Shown: positions 9,520-17,470 of the stretch, piece by piece | Position numbering within the stretch: the stretch's first letter is position 1 | How the letters are laid out: every line of letters starts with the position of its first letter | Assembly: GCA_029548395.1 (NCBI GenBank) | Contig: JAKPNM010000028.1 | Coordinates: 1-43,196 of the forward strand | Reading direction: 5' to 3' | From: Bacillota bacterium | Lineage (GTDB): Bacteria > Bacillota > Clostridia > Christensenellales > Aristaeellaceae | DNA length: 43,196 nt | Translations under genes and position numbers: made by a program | The notes under the pieces: generated by a model | Seen by the model: only the letters and a program-made list of their open reading frames with translations | Told to the model about the DNA's origin: nothing | The model's database searches: none

Positions 9520-9528
9520 TGGTATACT
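9520..9528 (+). promoter_or_regulatory. Extended -10 promoter of the flavodiiron gene
   Basis: TGGTATACT, with the wider TATGG context, is an extended -10 of the TRTGn type, about 30 nt upstream of the ATG at 9559. No good -35 is seen at 16-18 nt. The start codon has AAGGAGG upstream. Confidence 0.5.
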
Positions 9529-9558
9529 TATAAAAACGGCAGCTAAGGAGGCACGGGC

Positions 9559-10743
9559 ATGTTTGAGATAAAAAGCGGCATTTATTCCGTAGGAGTTCAA
9601 AACCCGGATCTGGAAGTATTCGATATCATCATGAAGACGCCCCGGGGCACCAGCTACAACGCTTACCTGATCAGGGGCAGCGAGCGCACAGCGCTGGTGG
9701 AAACGGCCAAAGAAGGCTTTCTGGAGGAGTACCTGGCCAATATCGGTCAAATCATTCCCTTTGAGCAGGTGGATTACCTCATTATCAACCATACGGAGCC
9801 TGACCACGCCGGCATCATCCCGGAGCTGCTCTCGCGCAACGGCAGGCTGCAGCTGATCGGCACCCACAGCGCCATCACCTTTATCGGGCAAATCATCAAC
9901 CGGCCCTTCAACAGCCGTGCGGTCAAAGCCGGTGACACGCTCAGCCTGGGCGACCGCACCCTGAGATTTTATCCCATGCCCAACCTTCACTGGCCGGACA
10001 CGATGTTCACCCATGATTCCCTGTCCAACGGGCTTTTCACCTGCGATTTTCTGGGCGCGCACTATTCCTTCGCGCCGCTTTTGATGAGCAAGGTCAGGGA
10101 CATCCCCGACTATATGGCAGGGGTGGAGAAGTATTATCAGGACATCATGAGCCCCTTCAGCCGTCCCTTTGTGGTCAACGGCATCAAGGCCGTGCGCGAC
10201 ATCGGGCCGGACCTGGTCCTGCCCGGGCACGGCGCGGTGCTGGACAGCCATCTGGAGCAGATGCTGGAGATGTATGAGCGCCTGTCCGCGGCGCCGGAGA
10301 AATCCGGCAAGTCCGTGGCGATGATCTATGTCAGCGCCTATGGCTATACGCGCGCGCTGGCCCGGGCCATCGGGCAGGAGCTTGAGGAAAACGGCATCGC
10401 GGTCCGGCAGATCGAACTGGATGAGCACAACAAGACCCAGGCGCTGGAGGCCGTCGCCCTGGCTGACGGCGTGCTGTTCGGCTCGCCCACCTTCCTGGGG
10501 GATGCCCTGCAGCCCATCGGCGAATTGCTGGCTGCTCTGCATCCCTACAATGTCAAGGGCAAGCTGTGCGCTGCCTTTGGCTCCTATGGCTGGAGCGGCG
10601 AGGCCGTGGCCAACATCACCGGCAGGCTGGAGCAGCTCAGGGCCAGGACCATGCCGGGCGTGCGCGCGCGCCTGCGCCCCGGCGCGGAGGAGTTAGCAGA
10701 GGCGCGGGCATTTGCCGAGCGTTTCGCGAAGGAGCTTTCATAA
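9559..10743 (+). CDS. fprA: Flavodiiron protein (FprA family; oxygen or NO reductase)
   Basis: Cytoplasmic enzyme that reduces O2 to water, or NO to N2O, protecting anaerobes. It has 394 residues, the usual length. The N-terminal metallo-beta-lactamase-like domain has all seven expected diiron ligands: His78, Glu80, Asp82 and His83 in HTEPDHAG, then His144, Asp163 and His224 (LPGHG). The C-terminal flavodoxin domain starts near 250, with an FMN loop (YVSAYGYTRALA) and GSPTFLGDALQP. No fused rubredoxin is present, so an external electron donor is needed. It begins an apparent operon with the CBM9-like gene 29 nt downstream. O2 versus NO preference cannot be read from sequence. Confidence 0.93.
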   Translation: MFEIKSGIYSVGVQNPDLEVFDIIMKTPRGTSYNAYLIRGSERTALVETAKEGFLEEYLANIGQIIPFEQVDYLIINHTEPDHAGIIPELLSRNGRLQLIGTHSAITFIGQIINRPFNSRAVKAGDTLSLGDRTLRFYPMPNLHWPDTMFTHDSLSNGLFTCDFLGAHYSFAPLLMSKVRDIPDYMAGVEKYYQDIMSPFSRPFVVNGIKAVRDIGPDLVLPGHGAVLDSHLEQMLEMYERLSAAPEKSGKSVAMIYVSAYGYTRALARAIGQELEENGIAVRQIELDEHNKTQALEAVALADGVLFGSPTFLGDALQPIGELLAALHPYNVKGKLCAAFGSYGWSGEAVANITGRLEQLRARTMPGVRARLRPGAEELAEARAFAERFAKELS

Positions 10744-10772
10744 GCTGTCCGGATTAAGAAAGGAGGATTCTC

Positions 10773-11402
10773 GTGTCTGAGAACGTGCGCTATACCTGTT
10801 ACCCCGTGACGCTTAAAGGGATGCCCGCGGCTGATGACGCGGTCTGGGACAAGGCGCCCGCGGGCGAGCTGCTTGAGGTGGAAAGCGGCCGGCGGCCCTT
10901 CCTGTACACGGAATTTCGCATCCTGCGCGATGACAGCGCTGGGATGCTCTATGTGCGCTTTGTTGCCGAGGATGATTGCCTTCATTCCACCTACCGCATG
11001 GATGATGAGCCGCTGTATACCCAGGATGTGTTTGAGCTCTTCCTGTCGGAGACCGGCGCGCTGAGCGACTACCGGGAGATTGAGGTCAGCCCCTTTGATG
11101 TGATTTTTACCGGGAACATTCACTATACCCCGCAGGGTGAGCGTGTGCTGAACATGGACTGGGATATTCCGGGCATGAAAACCCTGACCCGCCATGACCG
11201 CGCTGCCAACCGTACGGAGGCCGTCTGGCAGCTGCCCTACGCCGCCTTCGCCGCCGCGCCCAGGGCGGGGGATGCCTGGCGGATCAACGTGTTCCGCGTG
11301 GACCACAGCCCGCGGGGAATCGAATTGCAGGCCTGGCAGGCGACCGGCGCTCGCAATTTCCATGTGCCCGAACGTTTTGGATGGCTGGATTTTATTGCAT
11401 GA
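10773..11402 (+). CDS. CBM9-like (DOMON-fold) protein of unknown role, cytoplasmic
   Basis: 209 residues. The pattern resembles the carbohydrate-binding-family-9-like domain: an opening segment DDAVWDKAP, a strand LYVRFVAEDD, then DVFELFLSE, YREIEVSPFDVIF, and WRINVFRVD. No signal peptide or membrane helix is visible, so it is probably cytoplasmic, whereas many relatives are secreted. GTG at 10773 is chosen because AAGGAGG lies 7 nt upstream. It lies between a flavodiiron gene and a serine hydrolase whose ATG overlaps its stop. Ligand and function are unknown. Confidence 0.75.
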   Translation: MSENVRYTCYPVTLKGMPAADDAVWDKAPAGELLEVESGRRPFLYTEFRILRDDSAGMLYVRFVAEDDCLHSTYRMDDEPLYTQDVFELFLSETGALSDYREIEVSPFDVIFTGNIHYTPQGERVLNMDWDIPGMKTLTRHDRAANRTEAVWQLPYAAFAAAPRAGDAWRINVFRVDHSPRGIELQAWQATGARNFHVPERFGWLDFIA

Positions 11403-12637
11403 CCCCCGCTCAGGCCGACAGCGCCCTGCGGGCTTCCATGGGTACCCTCGTTCATGAAAAGGCCTGGCTGACCGGCGCGGCGGTGTGCTATGGCACAAGC
11501 GACGACCACCGCATCCATACCTGCGGCCTGCGCCGGGAGATCCGCCTTGTGCAGGGAGAGTTTGTTCCTGACCCGCAGCCGCTGGATTTGTCCACCGTCT
11601 ATGACCTGGCCTCGCTGACCAAGCTGTTTACGCTGGTCAGCGTTTTGCAGCTGATGGAGCGCGGCTGCCTCCGTCCCGGGGACAGCCTGGCCCGGCTGGA
11701 CGCGCGCTTTACAGGATTAAAGGACTGCACGCTGGAAGACTGCCTGTCCTATCGGGCCAACCTGCAAACGCCCCGGCGGATCGATGCCCAGCAGGACGCG
11801 GACGCCGCGCGGGAGATGGTGTTTCAGACCTTTGCCGCGCCGCTTGCCGGAGAACGGCTGTATTCGGACATGAACGCGCTGGTGCTCAAGTACGTGCTGG
11901 AGGCCGTCAGCGGCGTATCCTATATCGACTACCTGACTTCACAGGTCTTCGCGCCCGCGGGCATGACCGAGACCTGGGCGCGGGTGCCCGCGTCCCGCCT
12001 GGAGGATGTGATGGACTATGGCCTGGAGCACAGGGTCCTCAATGGCGAATACCGCGTGATGGCTGACATCCCGCCCGGCCAGCCGCATGACCCCAAGGCC
12101 CGCTTGCTCGGCACCGCGGGGGACGCGCCCAGCGGCCACGCGGGTCTGTTTTCCACTGCGCAGGACCTGTGCCGTTTTGCCCGGGCCTTGCTGTCCGGGC
12201 GGCTGCTGCGCATGGACACCCTGCGCAGCATCGGAGTCAACCGCACCGGCTATTTGCTTGGAGATGGCAGCTACAGGCAGTTTTTGGGCCTGCTGTGTTT
12301 TTCCAAGTCGCCTGTGCAGATGAAAAGCGAGGTGCCCGAGTGGATGGGCCTGCGCGCCTTCGGGTTGGCCGGCTATACCGGCAACCACCTGGCGATTGAT
12401 CCGGACAGCGGCGTGTTTGACCTGCTGCTGGGCAACCGCTGCCACAACCGGGTTTCCCAGTTCACTCCGGAGGCAGCCGCTGAAGGACTGGGGATTGAAG
12501 CGGACGGCTCGGGCAGCCTGAAATGGCCTGATGGCCGGCTGGTGCGCTCCAGCTTCCGGTTCATCCACCAAAAGGACAGGCTGGTACACGCGCCGGTCTA
12601 TGCCTGCCTGCGCGCCCGCGGCTGGTTGCGGGATTAG
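11399..12637 (+). CDS. Serine hydrolase of the beta-lactamase / PBP-like family (PF00144 type)
   Basis: 412 residues. The SxxK nucleophile motif is Ser72-Leu-Thr-Lys75 (ASLTK), and the Tyr motif is YSDMN at 155-159, as in EstB-like esterases and related serine hydrolases. HAGLFSTAQDLCRFARALL is typical of the family. No signal peptide or membrane helix is seen, so a cytoplasmic esterase or peptidase is more likely than a periplasmic beta-lactamase. ATG at 11399 gives a 4-nt ATGA overlap with the previous gene; an in-frame ATG at 11381 would add six residues. Substrate is unknown. A second family member lies at 14810-15952. Confidence 0.85.
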   Translation: MTPAQADSALRASMGTLVHEKAWLTGAAVCYGTSDDHRIHTCGLRREIRLVQGEFVPDPQPLDLSTVYDLASLTKLFTLVSVLQLMERGCLRPGDSLARLDARFTGLKDCTLEDCLSYRANLQTPRRIDAQQDADAAREMVFQTFAAPLAGERLYSDMNALVLKYVLEAVSGVSYIDYLTSQVFAPAGMTETWARVPASRLEDVMDYGLEHRVLNGEYRVMADIPPGQPHDPKARLLGTAGDAPSGHAGLFSTAQDLCRFARALLSGRLLRMDTLRSIGVNRTGYLLGDGSYRQFLGLLCFSKSPVQMKSEVPEWMGLRAFGLAGYTGNHLAIDPDSGVFDLLLGNRCHNRVSQFTPEAAAEGLGIEADGSGSLKWPDGRLVRSSFRFIHQKDRLVHAPVYACLRARGWLRD

Positions 12638-12718
12638 GATTTTTATGGTTCGCAGGGGCAGGACTTGTCAGGAAGCGCCTGTATTTGTCCGAAGCTTGGT
12701 GGACGCCCTGCCCTGCAT

Positions 12719-12728
12719 TGTGTACAAT
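12719..12728 (+). promoter_or_regulatory. Possible -10 region upstream of the aldo/keto reductase
   Basis: TACAAT at 12723-12728 preceded by TGTG lies about 60 nt before the start codon. The TG motif is one base closer to the -10 than the TRTGn pattern demands, and no -35 is convincing. The rest of the 150-nt gap (12638-12790) holds nothing else recognisable. Confidence 0.3.
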
Positions 12729-12790
12729 AGGATAAAGCAGCCATTCCCTGCTGCAACAAGGGCTTGAATACTGATATACGGAGGATCAGA

Positions 12791-13930
12791 ATGCAGACTG
12801 TACCATTCGGCAAAACAGGTGAGACCGTCTCCAGGCTGGGTTTTGGCATGATGCGCCTGCCCACCCTGAAAAAGGAAGACGGCAGCCAGCCCATAGATCG
12901 CGAGGAAGCCATCCGTATGCTGCGCCATGGCATCGACCATGGCATCAGCTATGTAGATACCGCCTATGGTTACCATAGTGGAGAGAGCGAGATCGTCACA
13001 GGGCTGGGGCTTAAGGATGGCTATCGCGAGCGCGTGATGCTGACTACCAAATTGCCCCAGTGGCTGGTCAACAAGGAAGAGGATATGGACCGCCTGCTGG
13101 ATGAGCAGCTGGGCAAGCTGGATGTGTCCCGGCTGGATTTTTACCTGCTGCACGCGCTCAACGATGTTGCCTTTACCAAGCTGCAAAAGCTCAATTACAA
13201 GAAATTCCTTGAGAAAGCCAAGGCGGACGGGCGCATCCGTTTCGCCGGCTTTTCTTTCCACGATGACAAGGCGGCCTTCCTGCGCATCATTGACGATTAT
13301 GACTGGGACATGGCGCAAATCCAGTTCAACTACCTTGACGATCAGAACCAGGCCACGGTGGACGGGCTGCGCTATGCCGGGGACAAGAGCATCCCGGTTG
13401 TCGTGATGGAGCCGCTGCGCGGCGGCGCGCTGGCCAACCCGCCCCGGGATGTCAAGAGCCTGATCGATGCCCATCCAGGCAACCGCAGCGCGGTCGACTG
13501 GGCCTTCCGCTATGTGGGTGATTTTCCGCAGGTGGCTACCATTCTTTCGGGCATGACCACGATGGAGCAGCTTCAGGAGAACCTGCGCGTGTTCGAGCAG
13601 GTGCTGCCCAACAGCCTGAGCGGGGAGGAGCATGATTTTATCGCGCGGCTCAAGAAATGCTATCTGGCGCGCGTCAAGATTGGCTGCACCGCCTGCGATT
13701 ATTGCCAGCCCTGCCCTCAGGGGGTGTTGATCCCGCGCATTTTCGCGATGTACAACGATTCCTACATGCTTGATCGGCCCGGCAGCCTTCGCTGGAACTA
13801 TGGCAGCCTGATCAAGAACGGCGGCGATGCTTCCCTGTGCGTCGAGTGCGGCCAGTGTGAGGCGGCCTGCCCGCAGCAGCTGCCCATCATCGAGACGCTC
13901 AAGGCCGTCCATAAGGAAGCTGCTCAGTAA
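12791..13930 (+). CDS. Aldo/keto reductase with C-terminal iron-sulfur cluster domain
   Basis: NAD(P)H-dependent oxidoreductase with a ferredoxin-like tail, 379 residues. The barrel has the catalytic tetrad Asp56, Tyr59 (YVDTAYGY), Lys87 (TTKLPQW) and His121 (LLHALND). The C-terminus has two Cys groups: Cys299/302/305/308 (CTACDYCQPCP) and Cys350/353/356/360 (CVECGQCEAACP). The second is a classic [4Fe-4S] motif and the first may bind another cluster. ATG at 12791 is preferred because GGAGG lies 7 nt upstream; the longer frame would need a TTG at 12764 without a ribosome-binding site. lgt starts 10 nt after it. Substrate is unknown. Confidence 0.92.
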   Translation: MQTVPFGKTGETVSRLGFGMMRLPTLKKEDGSQPIDREEAIRMLRHGIDHGISYVDTAYGYHSGESEIVTGLGLKDGYRERVMLTTKLPQWLVNKEEDMDRLLDEQLGKLDVSRLDFYLLHALNDVAFTKLQKLNYKKFLEKAKADGRIRFAGFSFHDDKAAFLRIIDDYDWDMAQIQFNYLDDQNQATVDGLRYAGDKSIPVVVMEPLRGGALANPPRDVKSLIDAHPGNRSAVDWAFRYVGDFPQVATILSGMTTMEQLQENLRVFEQVLPNSLSGEEHDFIARLKKCYLARVKIGCTACDYCQPCPQGVLIPRIFAMYNDSYMLDRPGSLRWNYGSLIKNGGDASLCVECGQCEAACPQQLPIIETLKAVHKEAAQ

Positions 13931-13940
13931 ATCCGGAACG

Positions 13941-14813
13941 ATGAGCCTGAGAATATACGGCCTGCTGATCGCCCTGGGCGTGCTGGCAGCGGTGATTTAC
14001 ATGAGCAGGGAGAGCAAGCGACTTTCCCTGCCTGCAGATTTGGCGGTGGACGTGGCGCTGTGGGCCGTGCCGCCCGCGGTCGTTTTTGCCAGGCTGTACT
14101 ATGTGGCCTTTACCTGGGATTACTACCGGGCCCATCCCCTCGCCATCCTGCGCTTTTGGGAAGGTGGGCTGGCCATCTACGGCGGCGTGCTGGGCGGCGC
14201 CCTGGGAGTTTTTCTCCTGTCCCGGCGCAGAAAGCTGTCGTTTGCGCTGCTGGCAGACCTGGTCGCCCCCGGTTTGCTGCTGGCCCAGGCCATTGGCCGC
14301 TGGGGCAACTTCTTCAACAGGGAGGCCTATGGCCTGGCGGTCACTAACCCTGCCTGGCAGTTTTTCCCGGTGGCGGTCTTCGCGGATGGCCAGTGGCACC
14401 TGGCTACCTTTTTGTATGAGTCGCTGTGGAACCTGGCCGGTTTTTTCTTCCTGCTGCGCATGCGCGGCCATTGCGCCCGAAAAGGAAAGGGCACCCTCTT
14501 TTTGTGGTATCTCATCTGGTATGGCCTGGGGCGCATGGTGATTGAGGGCTTGCGCACCGACAGCCTGATGCTGGGCAACCTCAGGGTCTCCCAGGGGCTG
14601 AGCGCGCTGCTGGTCGCGGGGGCCGGCAGCTACCTGCTGGTGCGCTTTGCTGCGCCGCTCACGGTCCGCATGCTGCTGCCCCTGGGGCTGGTGATGCTGC
14701 TGGCCGCGGCTGCCGGTCAGACCTGGGCGCTGATCCCCGGCTTTATCCTGATGGCCTTGTTTGTATTCGGCCTGGCCATGGTATTCATCAAGCCCCGTAA
14801 GGAGGACGGATGA
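13941..14813 (+). CDS. lgt: Prolipoprotein diacylglyceryl transferase Lgt
   Basis: Integral membrane enzyme that moves diacylglycerol from phosphatidylglycerol to the lipobox Cys of prolipoproteins. It has 290 residues, the usual length, with about seven hydrophobic segments. The motif RFWEGGLAIYGGVLGG and the Lgt signature IGRWGNFFNREAYG are both intact. The start at 13941 is chosen because the protein then begins with the first membrane helix; a longer frame would overlap the upstream gene heavily. Its stop overlaps the next start by 4 nt. A divergent second homologue lies at 26164-27120. Confidence 0.95.
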   Translation: MSLRIYGLLIALGVLAAVIYMSRESKRLSLPADLAVDVALWAVPPAVVFARLYYVAFTWDYYRAHPLAILRFWEGGLAIYGGVLGGALGVFLLSRRRKLSFALLADLVAPGLLLAQAIGRWGNFFNREAYGLAVTNPAWQFFPVAVFADGQWHLATFLYESLWNLAGFFFLLRMRGHCARKGKGTLFLWYLIWYGLGRMVIEGLRTDSLMLGNLRVSQGLSALLVAGAGSYLLVRFAAPLTVRMLLPLGLVMLLAAAAGQTWALIPGFILMALFVFGLAMVFIKPRKEDG

Positions 14814-15952
14814 ACAAGCGCGCGCTGTACCGCAGCCTGGTGCGGCTGGTGCCCGGCGGCCCCCGGGAGTTGACGCCGCTGACGAAGAGCCTGCCGGACA
14901 GCGCGCTGGCGGCCTGCCGGGACATCCTCAGGCGCCACAGGGCGCAGGCGGGCGCGCTGGCGCTGTTTGACCGGGATGGCCTGCGCGATCATTTTGTGTA
15001 CGGACAGGCCAGGCAGGGCCTGCCTGTGGGCGCTGAGACGGCCTTTCGCCTGGCGTCGGTCTCCAAGCTGGTCACCTCGGCGGGCATTCTGGCCATGTGC
15101 CAGCAGGGCCTGGTGGACCTGGACGCCGACGCGGACGCCGGCTTGCCCTATTCCCTGCGGCATCCGAAGGCGCCGGACCGGCCTGTCACCCTGAGGATGC
15201 TGCTGTCCCATACCGCGGGCATCAGGGACGGCAGCGCCTACACCAGGAGCCTGACCGGTAACGCCGGCGCGGGGGAGCTGCTGCAGGCTGACAGCCACAC
15301 AGCGCACCTTCCCATGGAGGGCTGTGAGTACAGTAATTTTGGTGTTGGCCTGGCCGGCTGCGTGGTGGAGGCGCAAACCGGGCTCTCCTTCCAGGCGGCC
15401 ATGGCGCGCCATCTGTTTGAGCCGCTGGGCCTGCGCGCGGCCTATTACCCCCAGCTGCTGACCGTCCCGGTCGCGGACGCGCGGCGCGTGCTGCCGCCAC
15501 GGCGGCGGCCCAATTTTGACGGCGCGGCCCGGCAGGCAGCGCCGCTTGCGGACTGGCAGACACCGGACCCCATGCGGCATCACCTGCTGGCCCATGGCAA
15601 CTGCTGCGCCGATGTGGACAGCCTGGCGGCGCTTGGGCGCGCGCTGCTGACGCCCGGCCTGTTCACCGGGCATACCCTGGAGATGATGCGCTCGCCGCTT
15701 GCCAGCCTGGGCGCGCGGGATCCGCATCTGCGCCAGGGCCTGGGCATGTTCATTCTGCGCGACGCGCGCATCGGCCCCATGACGCTGTACGGCCACCAGG
15801 GCATGGCTTATGGCGCGGTGCAAATGCTGTTTCTGGACCCGGACGCCGGGCGGGGCATCATCAGCCTGACCGTCGGGGCATCCGAGGCGCGCGAGTACAT
15901 CCTGGCGGACCTCAACCGCGACCTGCTTTGCTGGTGGACGGCCCATGCATGA
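14810..15952 (+). CDS. Serine hydrolase of the beta-lactamase / PBP-like family
   Basis: 380 residues. The class C-type triad is complete: Ser83-Val-Ser-Lys86 (ASVSK), Tyr174-Ser-Asn176 (EYSNFG), and a HQG motif near 325 replacing KTG. LLSHTAGIRDG is typical of this family. No signal peptide or anchor is visible, and the N-terminus is basic. It is translationally coupled to lgt by a 4-nt overlap, and recX starts within its last codons. Likely an esterase or D-amino-acid peptidase; true beta-lactamase activity is doubtful. Substrate is unknown. Confidence 0.87.
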   Translation: MNKRALYRSLVRLVPGGPRELTPLTKSLPDSALAACRDILRRHRAQAGALALFDRDGLRDHFVYGQARQGLPVGAETAFRLASVSKLVTSAGILAMCQQGLVDLDADADAGLPYSLRHPKAPDRPVTLRMLLSHTAGIRDGSAYTRSLTGNAGAGELLQADSHTAHLPMEGCEYSNFGVGLAGCVVEAQTGLSFQAAMARHLFEPLGLRAAYYPQLLTVPVADARRVLPPRRRPNFDGAARQAAPLADWQTPDPMRHHLLAHGNCCADVDSLAALGRALLTPGLFTGHTLEMMRSPLASLGARDPHLRQGLGMFILRDARIGPMTLYGHQGMAYGAVQMLFLDPDAGRGIISLTVGASEAREYILADLNRDLLCWWTAHA

Positions 15953-16568
15953 TGTTGTTTCGGAAGTTCTGAAGCGGCCGGGCTGCCGCCTTGTTTGTCT
16001 GCGGGATGGCAGCAGCCTCAGGGTGCCTGCGGCGCTGTTCGGGCAATTTCCCCTTAGAATCGGCGAGGCGGTGGACCTGGAGGAATACAGGCGGAAGCTG
16101 GCCGTGCATGAGCTGCGCTTCGCGCTGGAGCAATCCGCGCGCCTGCTGGAATCCGGCGACAGAAGCGTCCGGGAGCTGACGGACCGGCTTGTCCAGTCCG
16201 GTTTCTCCAGGGGCGCGGCGGAGCAAGCCTGCCAAAGGCTTCAGGAGTACGGTTATTTGGATGACCGCCGCTACGCGCAGGAGCTGGTCGCGAGGCTGGG
16301 AAAGAAATATGGTGACATCCGCCTCCGGCAGGAGCTGCGCCGGCGCGGCATCGCGGAGGACCTGATACCGGAAACGCTGCAGGAAGGCGATGAAGCGCAG
16401 CAGCTGGACGCCGCCATCGCGCTGGCGCGCAAGTCCCTGCGCGGAAAGCAGGCTGAGCCTGCCGCGCTGTACCGCAGGGCCTATGGCGCCCTGGCCAGGC
16501 GCGGCTACCCGCCCGACCTGGTCAGGCGCGCCCTCGAGGCGGCGTTTGGGGAACCTGAAGAAAGCTGA
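15945..16568 (+). CDS. recX: RecX regulatory protein
   Basis: Small cytoplasmic protein that binds RecA filaments and modulates recombination, 207 residues. It shows the RecX three-helix repeats: SVRELTDRLVQSGFS, then LQEYGYLDDRRYAQELV, then RLRQELRRRGI. The motif GYLDDRRYA is especially typical. ATG overlaps the preceding stop by 8 nt, with only a weak ribosome-binding site, suggesting coupling. No recA is in the window. The last 64 nt are overlapped in antisense by the tail of the phosphotransferase gene. Confidence 0.9.
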   Translation: MHDVVSEVLKRPGCRLVCLRDGSSLRVPAALFGQFPLRIGEAVDLEEYRRKLAVHELRFALEQSARLLESGDRSVRELTDRLVQSGFSRGAAEQACQRLQEYGYLDDRRYAQELVARLGKKYGDIRLRQELRRRGIAEDLIPETLQEGDEAQQLDAAIALARKSLRGKQAEPAALYRRAYGALARRGYPPDLVRRALEAAFGEPEES

Positions 16569-17458
16569 TCCGTATACCACTTGGGTATAACTGTCCCAAA
16601 TCCTTCATAATCCTCAAACGCCTTATGGTATCTTCTTACCATCCCGTCAATATCTTCCTGACCGAACTTTTCCGCCCATTTGATCGAATATAGGGAAGTG
16701 TGGGCTACATATACGGAAAGCGCGGTCCAAAAGTCCCCCGGGATTCTGTCGTCAAAATAAGCGTCTATCTGCCCGATGCAATAGGGAACGCTGCGCTCGA
16801 TCCCGAAGCTTTGCAGCTTATAGAATTCTTCATACGGGTCCCCGATTCCCCAGCGGTTAAAATCAATGACCCCAATGGACTGATCCTTTGTGTAAATAAG
16901 GTTTCCCGGATGATAATCCCCATGCTGATATACTGGTTTCTGCTTCCATATCAGGTCGATATTCTCTTTGACAAAACGGATCACGGTGTCATCGCCGGCG
17001 ATTCGAAGGCTGGACTCCTCATATGCTGATAACTGAAACAATTTCTTTTCTTTTTTGCTTTGTACCGGGATATCGCTTTTGTCAAGCTCTATTGAATGAA
17101 TTTTTTTCAGGATTAATCCCGCTTCTCTGCCAAGCCGGTATTGATCTGCATCCGGCAAGCCGGGCAATACTTCTTCCAGGTCCTTTCCTTCCACCCAGGT
17201 AAGCAGGAGATATACATTTTTCCCCTTGTTGCATGTTCCGAAATCAACCGGCAGGGACATCGGAAAGCCCAAGCCTGAATATCTTGATACAATCTCAAAT
17301 TCTTTTTTCTTTACATCATAGAGCTTGATATCTGACACTCTGAGAAGCAGCAGCCTGTTGTCATCCGTTTGGATGGAATACTTGATATCGCTGGACCAGC
17401 CTTTAGAGACCTTTACAACAGTTTTCCAATGGCCGCTCATCGGTATTTCATTGAACAT
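16505..17458 (-). CDS. Aminoglycoside phosphotransferase (APH)-family kinase, probably acquired
   Basis: Small-molecule kinase fold, 317 residues. The catalytic loop is HGDYHPGNLI and the metal-binding segment is GVIDFNRWGIGDP, both classic for the APH/choline-kinase family. The N-lobe has LLLLRVSD with a probable ATP-contacting segment. The gene is clearly AT-richer than every neighbour and uses more A/T-ending codons. Its last ~20 residues (SGSPNAASRARLTRSGG) are read from the antisense strand of recX, suggesting the original stop was lost on insertion. Its start overlaps the previous gene by 11 nt. Whether it confers aminoglycoside or macrolide resistance, or acts on another hydroxyl compound, is not clear. 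Confidence 0.85.
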   Translation of the reverse strand: MFNEIPMSGHWKTVVKVSKGWSSDIKYSIQTDDNRLLLLRVSDIKLYDVKKKEFEIVSRYSGLGFPMSLPVDFGTCNKGKNVYLLLTWVEGKDLEEVLPGLPDADQYRLGREAGLILKKIHSIELDKSDIPVQSKKEKKLFQLSAYEESSLRIAGDDTVIRFVKENIDLIWKQKPVYQHGDYHPGNLIYTKDQSIGVIDFNRWGIGDPYEEFYKLQSFGIERSVPYCIGQIDAYFDDRIPGDFWTALSVYVAHTSLYSIKWAEKFGQEDIDGMVRRYHKAFEDYEGFGTVIPKWYTDQLSSGSPNAASRARLTRSGG

Positions 17459-17470
17459 ATCTGTTACATC
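16569..17470. other. AT-rich island between recX and the tcdA-like gene
   Basis: Base composition drops sharply just after the recX stop (16568) and rises again in the 3' end of the tcdA-like gene near 17470. The stretch holds only the phosphotransferase gene. No transposase, terminal inverted repeat or obvious target duplication is seen. Inference: horizontal transfer of a single gene, with both flanking frames fused to its ends. Confidence 0.6.

Noticed and set aside
9454..10542. Minus-strand open frame of about 360 codons opposite fprA
   Set aside because: fprA on the other strand has every family motif; the antisense frame resembles nothing and would run through the fprA promoter.
12668..13912. 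Minus-strand open frame of about 410 codons opposite the aldo/keto reductase
   Set aside because: It is a shadow of a clearly coding gene and lacks domain signals.
14717..15946. Minus-strand open frame opposite the second serine hydrolase
   Set aside because: Gly/Arg/Gln-rich composition typical of antisense frames at high GC, with no motif.
16573..16589. TATACC/GGTATA stem after recX as a terminator
   Set aside because: Only six pairs, no T-tract, and it lies inside the coding frame of the phosphotransferase.
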